From assembly GCA_016713535.1 (NCBI GenBank), contig JADJOY010000006.1, positions 1 through 13,644 of the forward strand: a stretch of 13,644 nt of DNA. The letters are read 5' to 3'. Numbering within the stretch: the first letter of the stretch is position 1; the number at the start of each line of letters is the position of its first letter. The translations under genes were made by a program, and so were the position numbers. The DNA comes from Deltaproteobacteria bacterium. GTDB lineage: Bacteria > JADJOY01. Positions 1-7,851 of the stretch are shown piece after piece. The notes below the pieces were generated by a model. It was not told the DNA's origin. It was given only the letters and a program-made list of their open reading frames with translations, and searched no databases.

Positions 1-1367
1 GTATTACGACGTGCGCTCACCGGCCCGCCAACCGCCAGTGCCCTCAAGGAGCGACTCGACCCGAGCCTGCGCGAGACGCGCCGCCACGGCGGCCACGTCG
101 CGGTGCTCTTCCCTCGACCTCGACCGCTTCAAGGAGATCAACGACAACTTCGCCGATGGCGAAGGCGATCGGCTGCTACGCCTGGTGGCCGAGCGCGTGA
201 TGGGGTGTGTGGCGGGCTCCGACGCGGTGTCGCGCCCGAGTCCGGGCATCCGTGCTTTCACCGTGTCGCGCCAGGGCGGCGACGAGTTCACCGTGATGCT
301 CACCCGCCCACAGCCGTGACGACGCGGGCGCGTGGCCGAGCGCATGCTCAACGAGCTGCGCAAGCTGCTCGCGCTCGCGGGGCGCGAGGTGCGGGTCGGC
401 GCGAGCATCGGCATCGCGGTGGCGCCCGACGACGGCGGCGACGTCGAGACGCTCTCGGGCCACGCCGACATGGCGATGTACCAGGCCAGCAGGCGGGGCG
501 CGACGCGTACTTCTTCTTCTCACCGTCGATGAGCATCGAGGCGATGCGCCGGCTGGACCTGGGCACTGATCTGCGCCGTGCCGTCGAGGGGTCCGACTTC
601 GTCCACTACCAGCCGTGGACTCCACGACGGGCGGGTCACCGGCTCGAGGCGCTGGTGCGCTGGGAGCACCTGACCTGCGGCTTCATCTCGCCCGCCGACT
701 TCATCCCGTCGCCGAGGACCTGGGCTGATCGGCACGCTTGGCTCGTGGGTGCTCGAGCGTGTGCGCGCAGATGCGCGCCTGGCCTCGACGCCAGCTACCG
801 CCGGTGCGGATCGCGGTCAACGTCTCGAGCCATCAGTTCGCCGACCCGCACTCTACGATATCGTGCGCGGCGCGCTGATCGAGGCGGGTCTGCCCAACGA
901 CGTGCTCAGCGAGCTCGAGATCACCGAGAGCGCCATGATCCAGAACCCGGAGGCCGCGGTCGCGACGCTCGGAGCTTGCGCGCGCTCGGCATCCAGGTGG
1001 CGCTCGACGACTTCGGCACCGGCTACTCGTCTCTCAACTACGTGGGCCGCCTACCGCTCGACGCGCTTCAAGATCGACCGCTCGTTCGTGATGAGCATCG
1101 CCGGACAGCGAGGATGGCCGCAGCATCGTCACCGCGGTCGTCGCCATGGCGCACAGCCTGGGGCTGCGCGTCGTCGCGGGAAGGAGTCGAGACGATCGAG
1201 CAGGCGAGGGTGCTGCGGCGTCTGCGCTGCGATGAGATCCAGGGCTACCTCTTTAGCCGCCCCGGGTGCCCGCCGACCGCGTGGGCGACCTGCTCGACCG
1301 GCGCCTCGAGCTCGACGAGCTCGAGGCGCGCCCCATGTCGGGTCTCGGTACCGAGCTACGCATGTGA
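1..1367 (+). CDS. GGDEF-EAL cyclic-di-GMP turnover protein, 5'-truncated by window edge, frameshifted
   Basis: Bifunctional signalling protein: GGDEF domains make cyclic-di-GMP from GTP and EAL domains hydrolyse it. The window opens inside the GGDEF domain (YYDV then LTG, bases 2-30). LDLDRFKEINDNF lies near 115-155, the active-site GGDEF at 275-289, and VGASIGIAVAP/HADMAMYQA at about 400-490. The EAL domain follows: EALVRWEH from 645, ELEITES from 911, DDFGTGYSSL from 1006, KIDRSFV near 1070-1090, EGVET near 1180, and GYLFSRP near 1242-1262. The end is LRM followed by TGA at 1365-1367. All catalytic signatures are present, so both activities look possible, but they lie in three reading frames joined by roughly ten single-base shifts. 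The residues between shifts are well conserved, which suggests sequencing indels rather than an old pseudogene. Any sensory domain would lie before the window. The family call is secure; the exact reading frame is not. Confidence 0.88.
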
Positions 1368-1444
1368 ACCGCCGGTCGGAGCGTCGGCGGTCCTCGCCGA
1401 CCCGACCCGCTCGTCGAGGTGCAAGGCCGCTGGTCGCCGCGGCG

Positions 1445-1640
1445 GGCACGCCCGCGTACCCGCCGACACCCGCTGGGTCGGTGCTGGGGAACGCTCCGCG
1501 TGCCAGCCGATACGTGCCAAGTCTGGTCTGGAGGCACGCTCCGCGTGCCCGCCGATACGCGCCGGGATTGGTCCTGGAGGGGGGGCCGGGCGCCGCGCCG
1601 GGTGGGTCCGGGGGGCACGCTTCGCGTGCCCGGCGATACG
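1445..1640. repeat. Four copies of a palindromic intergenic repeat (GGCACGC-TYC-GCGTGCC)
   Basis: Four related units lie at 1445-1460, 1488-1504, 1533-1549 and 1614-1630. The core is a 7-bp inverted repeat, GGCACGC and GCGTGCC, around a 3-base centre (TCC or TTC). It is perfect in copies 3 and 4, has one mismatch in copy 2, and is degenerate in copy 1. The last three copies are followed by a conserved tail, (A/C)(G/C)GCGATACG-like, and copies 2 and 3 share a GGTC(C)TGGA spacer element. The start-to-start spacing is 43, 45 and 81 bases, so one unit may be missing. In RNA each unit would form a short GC-rich hairpin. The array fills the gap between the GGDEF-EAL gene and the 3' end of yhbY. It looks like a REP-type element and not CRISPR, because the spacers are short and partly conserved. 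Confidence 0.7.
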
Positions 1641-1698
1641 CACCGACGCGCGCCTCGAGGAGCGCGTCGTTCCCTGTACGGACCCGATCGATCGCGCC

Positions 1699-1714
1699 CC
1701 GCGGCGCGCCGCGG
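1699..1714. other. 16-bp perfect GC palindrome just past the yhbY stop
   Basis: CCGCGGCG is followed directly by CGCCGCGG. It lies about 20 bases beyond the yhbY stop codon in the yhbY direction and could form a hairpin in its 3' untranslated RNA. An outer CCCGA/TCGGG pair could extend it. There is no U-rich tail, so intrinsic termination is only a weak possibility. Confidence 0.35.
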
Positions 1715-1734
1715 TCGGGCTACAAGACCGCCGC

Positions 1735-2023
1735 CTACGCGGGTAGCTCGATCTTCGGCTTCTCGGGGTGACGCCGGTAGAGGATCACCGGTGTGCCCGA
1801 CGAGCCCGCACAGCTCGGACGCGGTTTCGGCGGCGAGCTCTTGCGCCATCGCGCGCTTGTCCTCGGGCTCGAGCAGCCGGACCTTGATGAGCCCGTGATC
1901 GGTGAGCGCGATCCCCACCGCGGCGACGACGCCCGCGGTGATCCCGGCCTGTCCGACATGGGCCACCGGGCGCAGCGGGTGGGCGAGCCCGCGCAGGTGT
2001 TTTCGTTGTTTGCTGGTCAGCAT
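1735..2023 (-). CDS. yhbY: YhbY/CRM-domain RNA-binding protein, one frameshift
   Basis: Small single-domain CRM (CRS1-YhbY) protein that in E. coli binds pre-50S ribosomal particles and acts in ribosome assembly. The start is ATG at 2023-2021, opening with MLTSKQRKHLRGLAHPLRPV, with a purine-rich GAAGAGAG upstream. The GxxG RNA-binding loop appears as VGQAG, then comes DHGLIKVRLLEPEDKRA, then the C-terminal strand VILYRRHPEKPKIELPA ending at TAG (1737-1735). The total is 289 bases, one more than a multiple of three. An extra base near 1790 (ACC-G-GTG) moves the last 18 or so residues into another frame. Without it the protein would be 95 residues, against 97 in E. coli. It stands alone on the minus strand. 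The identification is confident; the frameshift is probably a sequence error. Confidence 0.88.
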
Positions 2024-2141
2024 CGCTCTCTTCGCTTTCGTTGGGGCGCGCGAGCGTAGTCGATCGCGCTCGCCGCGGGCAGCGTCTGGGTCTAAATGGA
2101 CCACCACGATTTGGATCGCCCTTGCGCCGAACGGGCTGGAG

Positions 2142-2161
2142 GGCGGCGCTTCGTCGCCGCC
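2142..2161. other. GC hairpin in the divergent yhbY/FadL intergenic region
   Basis: GGCGGCG and CGCCGCC form a perfect 7-bp stem around the loop CTTCGT. It lies between two divergent genes, so a terminator role for either is unlikely. Its function is unknown. Confidence 0.35.
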
Positions 2162-2267
2162 GAAGCCGATGGGACGCCGAGACCGGTCGCTACGAATCGT
2201 GACGTTGCATATAGCGCGCACCGGGACGCGGTGTGCCTTGACCACCGCATGGGGGAGAACGTCGCGC

Positions 2268-2283
2268 GCCCTCACGTGAGGGC
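2268..2283. promoter_or_regulatory. 16-bp perfect palindrome upstream of the first FadL gene (possible operator)
   Basis: GCCCTCAC joins GTGAGGGC with no spacer, around a central CACGTG. It ends 18 bases before the likely ATG at 2302. Perfect palindromes of this size next to a start codon are typical of dimeric-regulator sites, but no regulator or clear promoter hexamers can be tied to it here. The same sequence in RNA would form a hairpin over the ribosome-binding region, where no Shine-Dalgarno is visible. Confidence 0.4.
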
Positions 2284-2301
2284 CACCTCACCAGCGCGCG
2301 A

Positions 2302-3765
2302 ATGAGCCTCGTCCGAGCCCACCTCCTCGCACCTCGCCGCGCGCGTCGTGCTCCCGGGGGGCTTGGCGCAGTCCTCGTCTTCGTGTGCGTCTTGCAGGTG
2401 ATCGACGCGCGCGCACAGACGGGGCTCGTGCTCGACGAGACCGGTGCGAGCGCGCGCAGCGGCGCCATGGGCTGTCACCGGCATCGCCGGACGATTCTGG
2501 CCGCTGCGTACTACAACCCCGCGGGGCTCGCCTTCGACGGCCCGAAAGAGACCATCCTCGGCTTCCGCTCATGGAGGCCGACACCTTCATCGACTTCGTC
2601 GGACCGCCGCCCTCGCCGTACCCGCTCCCACCCGCCGATCCCACCGACCCAGGAGTGCGGCCGGTGCTCGTCACCACGGACACCGAGTGGAACCCGCCGA
2701 TCACCGGGTTGGTGGTGGGCGTGTCGGGGGCACTCCGCGCCGCCGAGCCTCGTCGAGGACTTTCCCGTGGCTCGACCGCCTCCACTACGGCGTGATCTTG
2801 AACCTCGGCATCTCGTCGCAGAACACGTTCCACACCTACGAGGACTACAGCCAGCCGTATTTCTTCCGCTACGACACGCGCCCCGACCTGCTCCTCCGCG
2901 GTGGCGACGATCGCCTACCGGCCGTGGGATTGGATCTCGTTCGGCGCGGGCGTGATTCCCAACGTCAACGCGTACCAGTCCAACTACGCCAAGATCCGCT
3001 CAACGCGCCTGCGGATGATCCGACCAAGCGGGCTTCGACATCGCGATCAAGGTCCACTCGGTGATGGAGTTCTCGCCGGTGGGCGGGATCATGCTGCGCG
3101 TCCCCGTGCCCGATATGCCCGAGGATTTCCTGCAGCTCGGCTTCAGCTACCGCGGCCAGATCGGCAACTTCTTCGGCACCGGTCCCTCCTTCACGGTGCT
3201 CGGCGAGGGCACCCGGACGGCGGCTTCGATCCGCAGACCGAGCTGCCGGTGGGGCTGATCGTGAACTACGCGGGCTTCGCGCCGGCGCAGTGGAGCTTCG
3301 GATCGGGCTCCGACCCAACGAGCGCCCCACGCTCGGCGCCGACCTCGTCTACAAGGAGTTCTACGCCTTCAAGGTGTTCATCCACCGCAAGCCCACCCCG
3401 AGTTCGAGAACACCTCGTGCCGCGCTTCGGCGTCGAGTACGAGATGCCGGTCGCGAGCGAGTGGCCGGTGCTCGACCTCCTCCAGCGCATCGACTGGCGC
3501 GTCGGCTACTACTACGAGCTACGCCGAACCCGTCGCTCAACGGCGTCCAGAACATCCTCGACTGCAACCAGCACGTCGCATCGGGCGGGTGGGCTCAACT
3601 TCGCGCCGATCGCCGAGGAAGCGCGGCTGCGCGTTGATCTCTATGGCCAGTTCCACCAGCTCGTCGATCGCTTCACGATGAACGAGGGCGACCTGCGGCG
3701 CGGACCGTACACCGCCGGCGGCAGCGTCTTCGCCCTCGGCCTCGAAGTGCGGGGTGGACTGGTGA
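2302..3765 (+). CDS. FadL/OMPP1-type outer-membrane transport protein, copy 1, frameshifted
   Basis: Predicted outer-membrane beta-barrel of the FadL/OMPP1/TodX family, which admits hydrophobic molecules across the outer membrane. The ATG at 2302 opens an arginine-rich start and a hydrophobic segment (VLVFVCVLQV) ending in DARAQ, a plausible signal peptide. The family's N-terminal SGAMG...AAAYYNPAGLAF follows at about 2455-2535. Later pieces in other frames are EDYSQPYFFRYDTRPDLL (2840-2895), IAYRPWDWISFGAGVIPN (2905-2965), LGFSYRGQIGNFFGTGPSF (3135-3195), LGADLVYKEFYAF (3330-3370), NTLVPRFGVEYEMPV (3410-3455), then GYYYE and NP.L.G.QNI. The C-terminal GLEV-R-VDW followed by TGA (3763-3765) needs one G removed from a GGGG run. 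At least eight single-base shifts occur over about 487 codons. The start has no visible Shine-Dalgarno, so it is uncertain. The substrate cannot be told. Confidence 0.75.
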
Positions 3766-5129
3766 GCCGGCGGCGCATCGGTCGGAGAGGCGTGCGGCGC
3801 GCGCGCTGGATCGCGCTCGCTTGCGTGGCGATGGCCGGTACCGCGCGAGCCCAGACGGGCTCTACTTCGATGAGTACGGTGGCGACGCGCAGCGCCGCCA
3901 TGGGCCAGGCGTTCACCGGCCTCGCCGACACCGCGGCCGCCGCCTACTACAACCCGGGCGGCGTCGGCTTCGCGCCGGCCCAGACCTCGCTCGGCTTCCG
4001 CTACACGAACCCCGAGCTCAGGATCGAGTTTCGCGGTGAGCCCCGGAGGACGTCTCGACCGATGCACCTTCCACCCAGGGCATGGTCATCAGCGTCCTCT
4101 CCCGATCTCGACCATCCCGGCCTCAACAAGCGCTTCCCGTGGCTCGAGCCGCTCGCGCTGGGCGTCGAGGTGTTCCTGCCGCTGCCGCAGGTGAACAGCT
4201 TCTCCACGTTCACCAGCACGGCGCAGGCCTACTTCTTCCGCTACGACACCCGGCCCGACGTGCTCTCGTTGGTGTTCTCGCTCGCCTACCGGATCACGGA
4301 TTGGCTCTCGATCGGCGGCGGCTTCATGCCGAACTTCGACAGCCCTCCAGGACAACCACGCCAACGTGCGCCTCAACGCGCCCGAGGGCGACCCCACCAT
4401 GGGCACCGACCTCGAGCTCGAGCAGGGAGGCCACGGGTACCTTCACGCCGCTGCTCGGCATCCTCATCAAAGCGCCGAACGAGGGCTGCGCGACGTGATC
4501 TCGCCCGGCCTCCTATCGCGGGCGGGTGAAGAACTACTCGGCACCGGCCGCAGCGATCAGTCGGTGGGGCTCGGGCTGCCCGACTTGAGCTTCTTCCAGC
4601 TCGTCTACATCCGCGGCGAGCTCGTGAACTTCGTGGGCTTCGTCCCCGAGCAGTACTCGGCCGGGCTCGGGCTGCACCCGATGGAGCGGCTCACGGTCGG
4701 GCTGGATCTCACCTACAAGCGCTGGGAGGACTTCACCTTCTGGCTCGACCAGGCGCCCAACCCCCGGTTCCAGAACACGCTGGTTCCCCGGATCGGCGCC
4801 GAATACGCCATCCCCATCGGCGGCGACATCCTGGGTGTGGGCCACTTCACGTACTGCCGGGGCGCGGCGGCTACTACTACGAGCCGAGCGCCAACCCCAC
4901 GCTTTCCGGCCGCCAGAACATCATCGACAACGACCAGCACGTCGCCAGCATCGGGATCGGCCTCGACACCATCCTGATGAACAAATACACGATCAACTAC
5001 GACATCCTCTTCCAGGCCCACGTCTTCAACCACCGCCGCACCAAGAACGTCTACGACCCGCTCTTCCCGCCGTTCGTCTCCGAGGGCGAGGTCTACACCA
5101 CCGGCTTCGACGTCAACTTCGGGTGGTGA
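3762..5129 (+). CDS. FadL/OMPP1-type outer-membrane transport protein, copy 2, frameshifted
   Basis: Paralogue of the preceding gene, also about 455 residues once frames are joined. GTG at 3762 overlaps the upstream TGA as GTGA, suggesting translational coupling. An arginine-rich start and the hydrophobic WIALACVAMAGTARAQ form a signal peptide. Next is SAAMGQAFTGLADTAAAAYY then NPGG. Landmarks shared with copy 1, in order, are KRFPWLEPLALGVEVFLPLP, AQAYFFRYDTRPDVL, LAYRITDWLSIGGGFMPN, LVYIRGELVNFVGFVPEQ, VGLDLTYKRWEDFTFW, NTLVPRIGAEYAIPIGG, GYYYEPSANPTLSGRQNI and a final GFDVNFGW before TGA (5127-5129). Ending in an aromatic residue fits barrel assembly by the BAM complex. About five or six frameshifts are needed. 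Copies 1 and 2 together look like a tandem duplication. Confidence 0.78.
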
Positions 5130-5150
5130 GGGGCGAGCGGTGAGGGCGCT

Positions 5151-5173
5151 CGTGCCGCGATCGTCGCGGCGCG
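5151..5173 (+). terminator. Hairpin after the second FadL gene, possible terminator without U-tract
   Basis: CGTGCCGCGA pairs with TCGCGGCGCG around a TCG loop: ten base pairs with one G-U. It starts 22 bases after the FadL copy 2 stop. Position and strength suit a terminator, but no T-run follows (GGGATGTAG), so intrinsic function is doubtful. Confidence 0.4.
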
Positions 5174-5182
5174 GGGATGTAG

Positions 5183-5805
5183 TTGCGTGCCCGGTGGATG
5201 GATCCGGCGACCGGCCGATTTGACTCGAGGGATCCGTTTGAGGGGGGTGCTATGGGACCCCCCGAGTTTGCACCGATACGCTTATGCGAATCTCGATCCG
5301 ATAGGCAAGATCGATCCGAGTGGTGAAAAATCTGTAACCGCCGACCTAAACGAGTATCTGATCACCGCCTTCATTATTGCCCTGCTAGCCACGACCCTTG
5401 TAGCCCCAAAGATCGCAATCAAGGCGAGATATCAACTTGATAAAACGCTTAAGGTGTACTTCACGGCTACGCCTACGATCGCGTCGCATATTTTCACACT
5501 GGTTGGCGCATCTGGTAGGTACCTTCACCGTGAGGCAGACCAGGCCAAGGTCGACAAGAACCGCCGCGATGCGTTGCGGGGCCTGAAGCCTCTAGCCTTC
5601 TGGCTTTCCTATGACGAATTTCCTTTGCTTCTTCACAAAGGAAGGGGGTGCTGGTGCAGATGTCATGCCGGTGCCCATCTGGGAGCAATGGATCCAGGGT
5701 GGTCAGATGAGCTCATTTTATAAGAATTGCTCCGTTGCCGACCGCGATCAGTTTCGTGTAATCGTTCAGATTCTTCCCGACCCGACTCGCGATTATTGCT
5801 ATTGA
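5183..5805 (+). CDS. Orphan RHS C-terminal tip with NucA/NucB-like nuclease domain, partial and frameshifted
   Basis: This is the end of an RHS polymorphic toxin, not a whole gene. From 5183 the frame reads LRARWMDPATGRFDSRDPFE. One extra base in a six-G run (5241-5246) then leads to VLWDPPSLHRYAYANLDPIG and KIDPSGE, the hallmark end of the RHS core where toxin tips are attached. The tip has a hydrophobic stretch (AFIIALLATTLVAP, near 5368-5410) and a C-terminal region resembling the DNase NucA/NucB family: SYDEFP at about 5608-5625, then, after a one-base shift, TKEGGAGADVMPVP, WIQGGQMSSFY and DRDQFRVIVQ, stopping at TGA 5803-5805. The DE-P...EGG block carries the acidic catalytic region in that family. 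The in-frame codon just before 5183 is TAG, and no RHS repeats precede it. The segment is low in G+C. It may be silent unless recombined onto a complete rhs gene. Confidence 0.78.
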
Positions 5806-5813
5806 GACCAGGA

Positions 5814-6470
5814 ATGAAGCGCGCATCTGAAGTCGACCATCCAGAAGACTTGTATGCTGCCATTACTTCCGATCTAGATCTTGCGCTCTTCGAAGGTTTG
5901 CTTCGTCGCGCGAAATCGATAGATATCCAACTTCCAGAGCGCGGATACGCGACGCCGTTGCTGCATTCCTGTTATCTTGAGAGGCCGGCGCATGCTGAGT
6001 TGCTGCTAGCTGCGGGCGCAGATGTAAACCTGTCGGATGTTGGCGGCGTCACCCCTTTGATGATTGCGGTCAGTAGGAAGCTCGAATCTGTTGTGGGTTC
6101 CCTTCTGGAGCGCCGAGCCGATGTGAACGCGACCACCCGTCGTGGTCGGCACGTGCTGGCATTCGCCATCGATTCTGGGTCGCTGGCGCTGATCCAGTTA
6201 TTAGTTGCCAACGGAGCGAACGTCTTCTATGAGGAGCCAGGACGGTTTACGCTATTGATGCATGCTGTCCTGGCTGGTTCTGTCGACATTGTGAGTCATT
6301 TTCTTGAGGCCGGAGTCGATCCGGCGATTCGTACAGAGTCGAGATCAGGCGGATATGTTGAACCGGGACAGACTGCTCTGGATTTCTCGCGGCGCGGCGG
6401 CTTCAACGACATCGAAGATCTGATCGTACAAGTGCACGCCCGAGGCGGAATGTCCCTAAGGGAAAGGTGA
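5814..6470 (+). CDS. Ankyrin-repeat protein, probable immunity protein for the RHS nuclease tip
   Basis: An intact 218-residue cytoplasmic protein without signal peptide, starting at ATG 5814 (MKRASEVDHP), 8 bases after the toxin-tip stop. A longer reading from a TTG at 5727 would overlap the toxin and is less likely. AGGA directly abuts the ATG, which is close for a Shine-Dalgarno, so coupling to the upstream frame is plausible. Ankyrin repeats lie at residues about 44-75 (TPLLHSCYLERPAHAELLLA then AGADVN), 77-108 (TPLMIAVSRKLESVV then RADVN), 110-141 (LAFAIDSGSLALIQLLVANG), 143-174 (TLLMHAVLAGSVDIVSHFLE then AGVDP) and a partial one at 185-206. Ankyrin proteins are a known immunity class in bacterial polymorphic-toxin loci; assigning that role here is inference from position. 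The gene has lower G+C than its neighbours, like the toxin tip. Confidence 0.85.
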   Translation: MKRASEVDHPEDLYAAITSDLDLALFEGLLRRAKSIDIQLPERGYATPLLHSCYLERPAHAELLLAAGADVNLSDVGGVTPLMIAVSRKLESVVGSLLERRADVNATTRRGRHVLAFAIDSGSLALIQLLVANGANVFYEEPGRFTLLMHAVLAGSVDIVSHFLEAGVDPAIRTESRSGGYVEPGQTALDFSRRGGFNDIEDLIVQVHARGGMSLRER

Positions 6471-6841
6471 ACAGAGCGCATCGTGCCCGAAGGCCGACGC
6501 CGATCCTCGGCATGCGATCGCCGGGATTCGCGCTCGCGTGCTAGTCGCGGTGGCGGCATTCGGCGTCGGCTGCGACGCGACAGCTGGGTTAGGCGTAAGA
6601 TGCTCACGCAGTCACGTATCGTGCTCTCGTGCTGATGACGGAGAGGCGATGACCGATTGACCCTAGCGTGCGCCGGCCACACTAGCCGCCAGGCCCCCTC
6701 GTCGGGGTGCACGAGTCTCAGCGTGCAGTGGCACAGCTCGACCGTGAGCGGCGATTCTGTCGATCCGACGCGCGACCTGTGACGCTGGACTCTTGATGCA
6801 GCGGTCCGTGCTACGTCCCCATGCGTAACGGAGTTCAGAAT
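6471..6841. other. Intergenic stretch with no supportable gene
   Basis: About 370 bases between the ankyrin gene and the DUF6924-like gene. No open frame here shows a recognisable motif. It contains an 11-bp perfect inverted repeat (GCCGACGCCGA at 6493-6503 with its complement at 6560-6570) and a small interrupted palindrome, CTAG-C-GTG...CAC-A-CTAG, at 6663-6685. The base composition is back to high G+C in the first half. It may hold the promoter of the next gene, but I see no convincing hexamers. Confidence 0.5.
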
Positions 6842-7267
6842 ATGAGGCCGCTCCCGCGTACCGAACATCCCCTCGTGATTCGAACGGACTACTCAGACGC
6901 GCTCGCCTGGGCTCGAATTGTGGCAGCAATCCAGCGGCCGCACCCAGCCTGGGGCTTCACGGCACAAGTTCAAATCGTGGATGATCCGTCGTTCGATGGA
7001 CTATCGAGGGACGACATCGTCCGACTTGCGAAACCTGAGTATCACCTTAGCTTCCTGTTCATCGTTGATCAGCAGGCCGTGAAGAGAAAGGATCACGCCT
7101 GTCTTGCAGTCGACATCAGAAAAAAACGTGAATTCCGCGTCATCCCGTCGGAAGTGTGGGGTGTCGAGAACAACCTTTCCCTCGGCAACATGGATTGGAC
7201 CGATTTTGCAAACTGGGTGGACCAATCCGATACGTTCCGCGGGTTTCCGATACCGCGGGATAGGTGA
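6842..7267 (+). CDS. DUF6924-like protein, possible second immunity or cargo gene
   Basis: A 141-residue soluble protein. I chose ATG 6842 (MRPLPRTEHPLVIRTDYSDA) because GGAG at 6830-6833 sits 8 bases upstream. An in-frame ATG at 6821 lacks any such site. The sequence resembles the DUF6924 family seen in actinobacteria and myxobacteria: an N-terminal LVIRTDYSD..AW segment, a central VQIVDDPSFDGLS, LSFLFIVDQQAV, then FRVIPSEVWGVENNLSLGNM and WVD...FRGF near the end. The family has no known activity. Small alpha/beta proteins beside RHS tips are often immunity proteins, so a second or leftover immunity gene is a reasonable guess, but only from context. No frameshift is visible. It lies about 370 bases from the ankyrin gene, so it probably has its own promoter. 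The family match is from memory of motifs. Confidence 0.65.
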   Translation: MRPLPRTEHPLVIRTDYSDALAWARIVAAIQRPHPAWGFTAQVQIVDDPSFDGLSRDDIVRLAKPEYHLSFLFIVDQQAVKRKDHACLAVDIRKKREFRVIPSEVWGVENNLSLGNMDWTDFANWVDQSDTFRGFPIPRDR

Positions 7268-7764
7268 CAGTTTGCCCAGCTACGCGCACGAACCCCTGCG
7301 ACATTTCGGTTCGATCGTTCGTCGGCACTCCGAGGACGGAAGCGGCCGGGGTCGACGGCGTGCCGAAACGCGGCGATCGACACCGCATTGGTGGCGTGGA
7401 GGGTGGCGTCAGACCGTTCGTCGACCGGTGGCGGCACAGCAATGCTGCGCTCAACGCACGGCGGTGCGCCGGGGGCGCGTGCGCCCGGCCACTCGGAGGC
7501 GTTACGGCGTGAATCAGGCGAGCACGAGGGCAGCCGACGCGTTCGTAGCGGTCGGTCCACACGCCTCACACCGGAGCGCATGCCCGAGCTCGGACGGGCG
7601 GCGAACGGACGTGGGGAACGCGTGCTCCCCGTGCGGGCGGAGGCTCCGGCGGGCGCGCGCGTTGCGGAGCGTCTTTCTCTTCACCGCGATGCAGCGCGCG
7701 TGACCGCCGGCACGGACGGCTCTGCTCCGAGCACCCCGCGGGGCGGAGCCGTGGGTGTCGCCGA

Positions 7765-7788
7765 GCTGCGGTGTCGCAGCACCGCAGC
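7765..7788. other. Perfect 9-bp stem hairpin in gene-free region
   Basis: GCTGCGGTG and CACCGCAGC flank the six-base loop TCGCAG. It has no T-run and no adjacent gene to terminate. It is the first of three palindromes within 115 bases. Confidence 0.45.
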
Positions 7789-7851
7789 GCCCGGGGGAGT
7801 GGGGGACGTAATGTCCGTTACGTACCAGGCCGAGGTCCGGCTTGCGCCGCC

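Noticed and set aside
1445-1640. CRISPR array
   Set aside because: Only four units, which are self-complementary, with spacers partly alike and one 81-base interval. No cas genes are present.
1253-2275. 340-codon minus-strand open frame
   Set aside because: Only its middle part (YhbY, from 2023) is real. The rest reads through the palindromic repeat array (repeated AGTRSVPP) and the GGDEF-EAL gene in antisense.
6493-6594. Integron attC-like site (inverted repeat followed by GTTAGGC)
   Set aside because: GTTAGGC at 6588 is present, but there is no matching RYYYAAC box on the left and the spacing between the inner arm and the core is too long. No integron integrase is in view.
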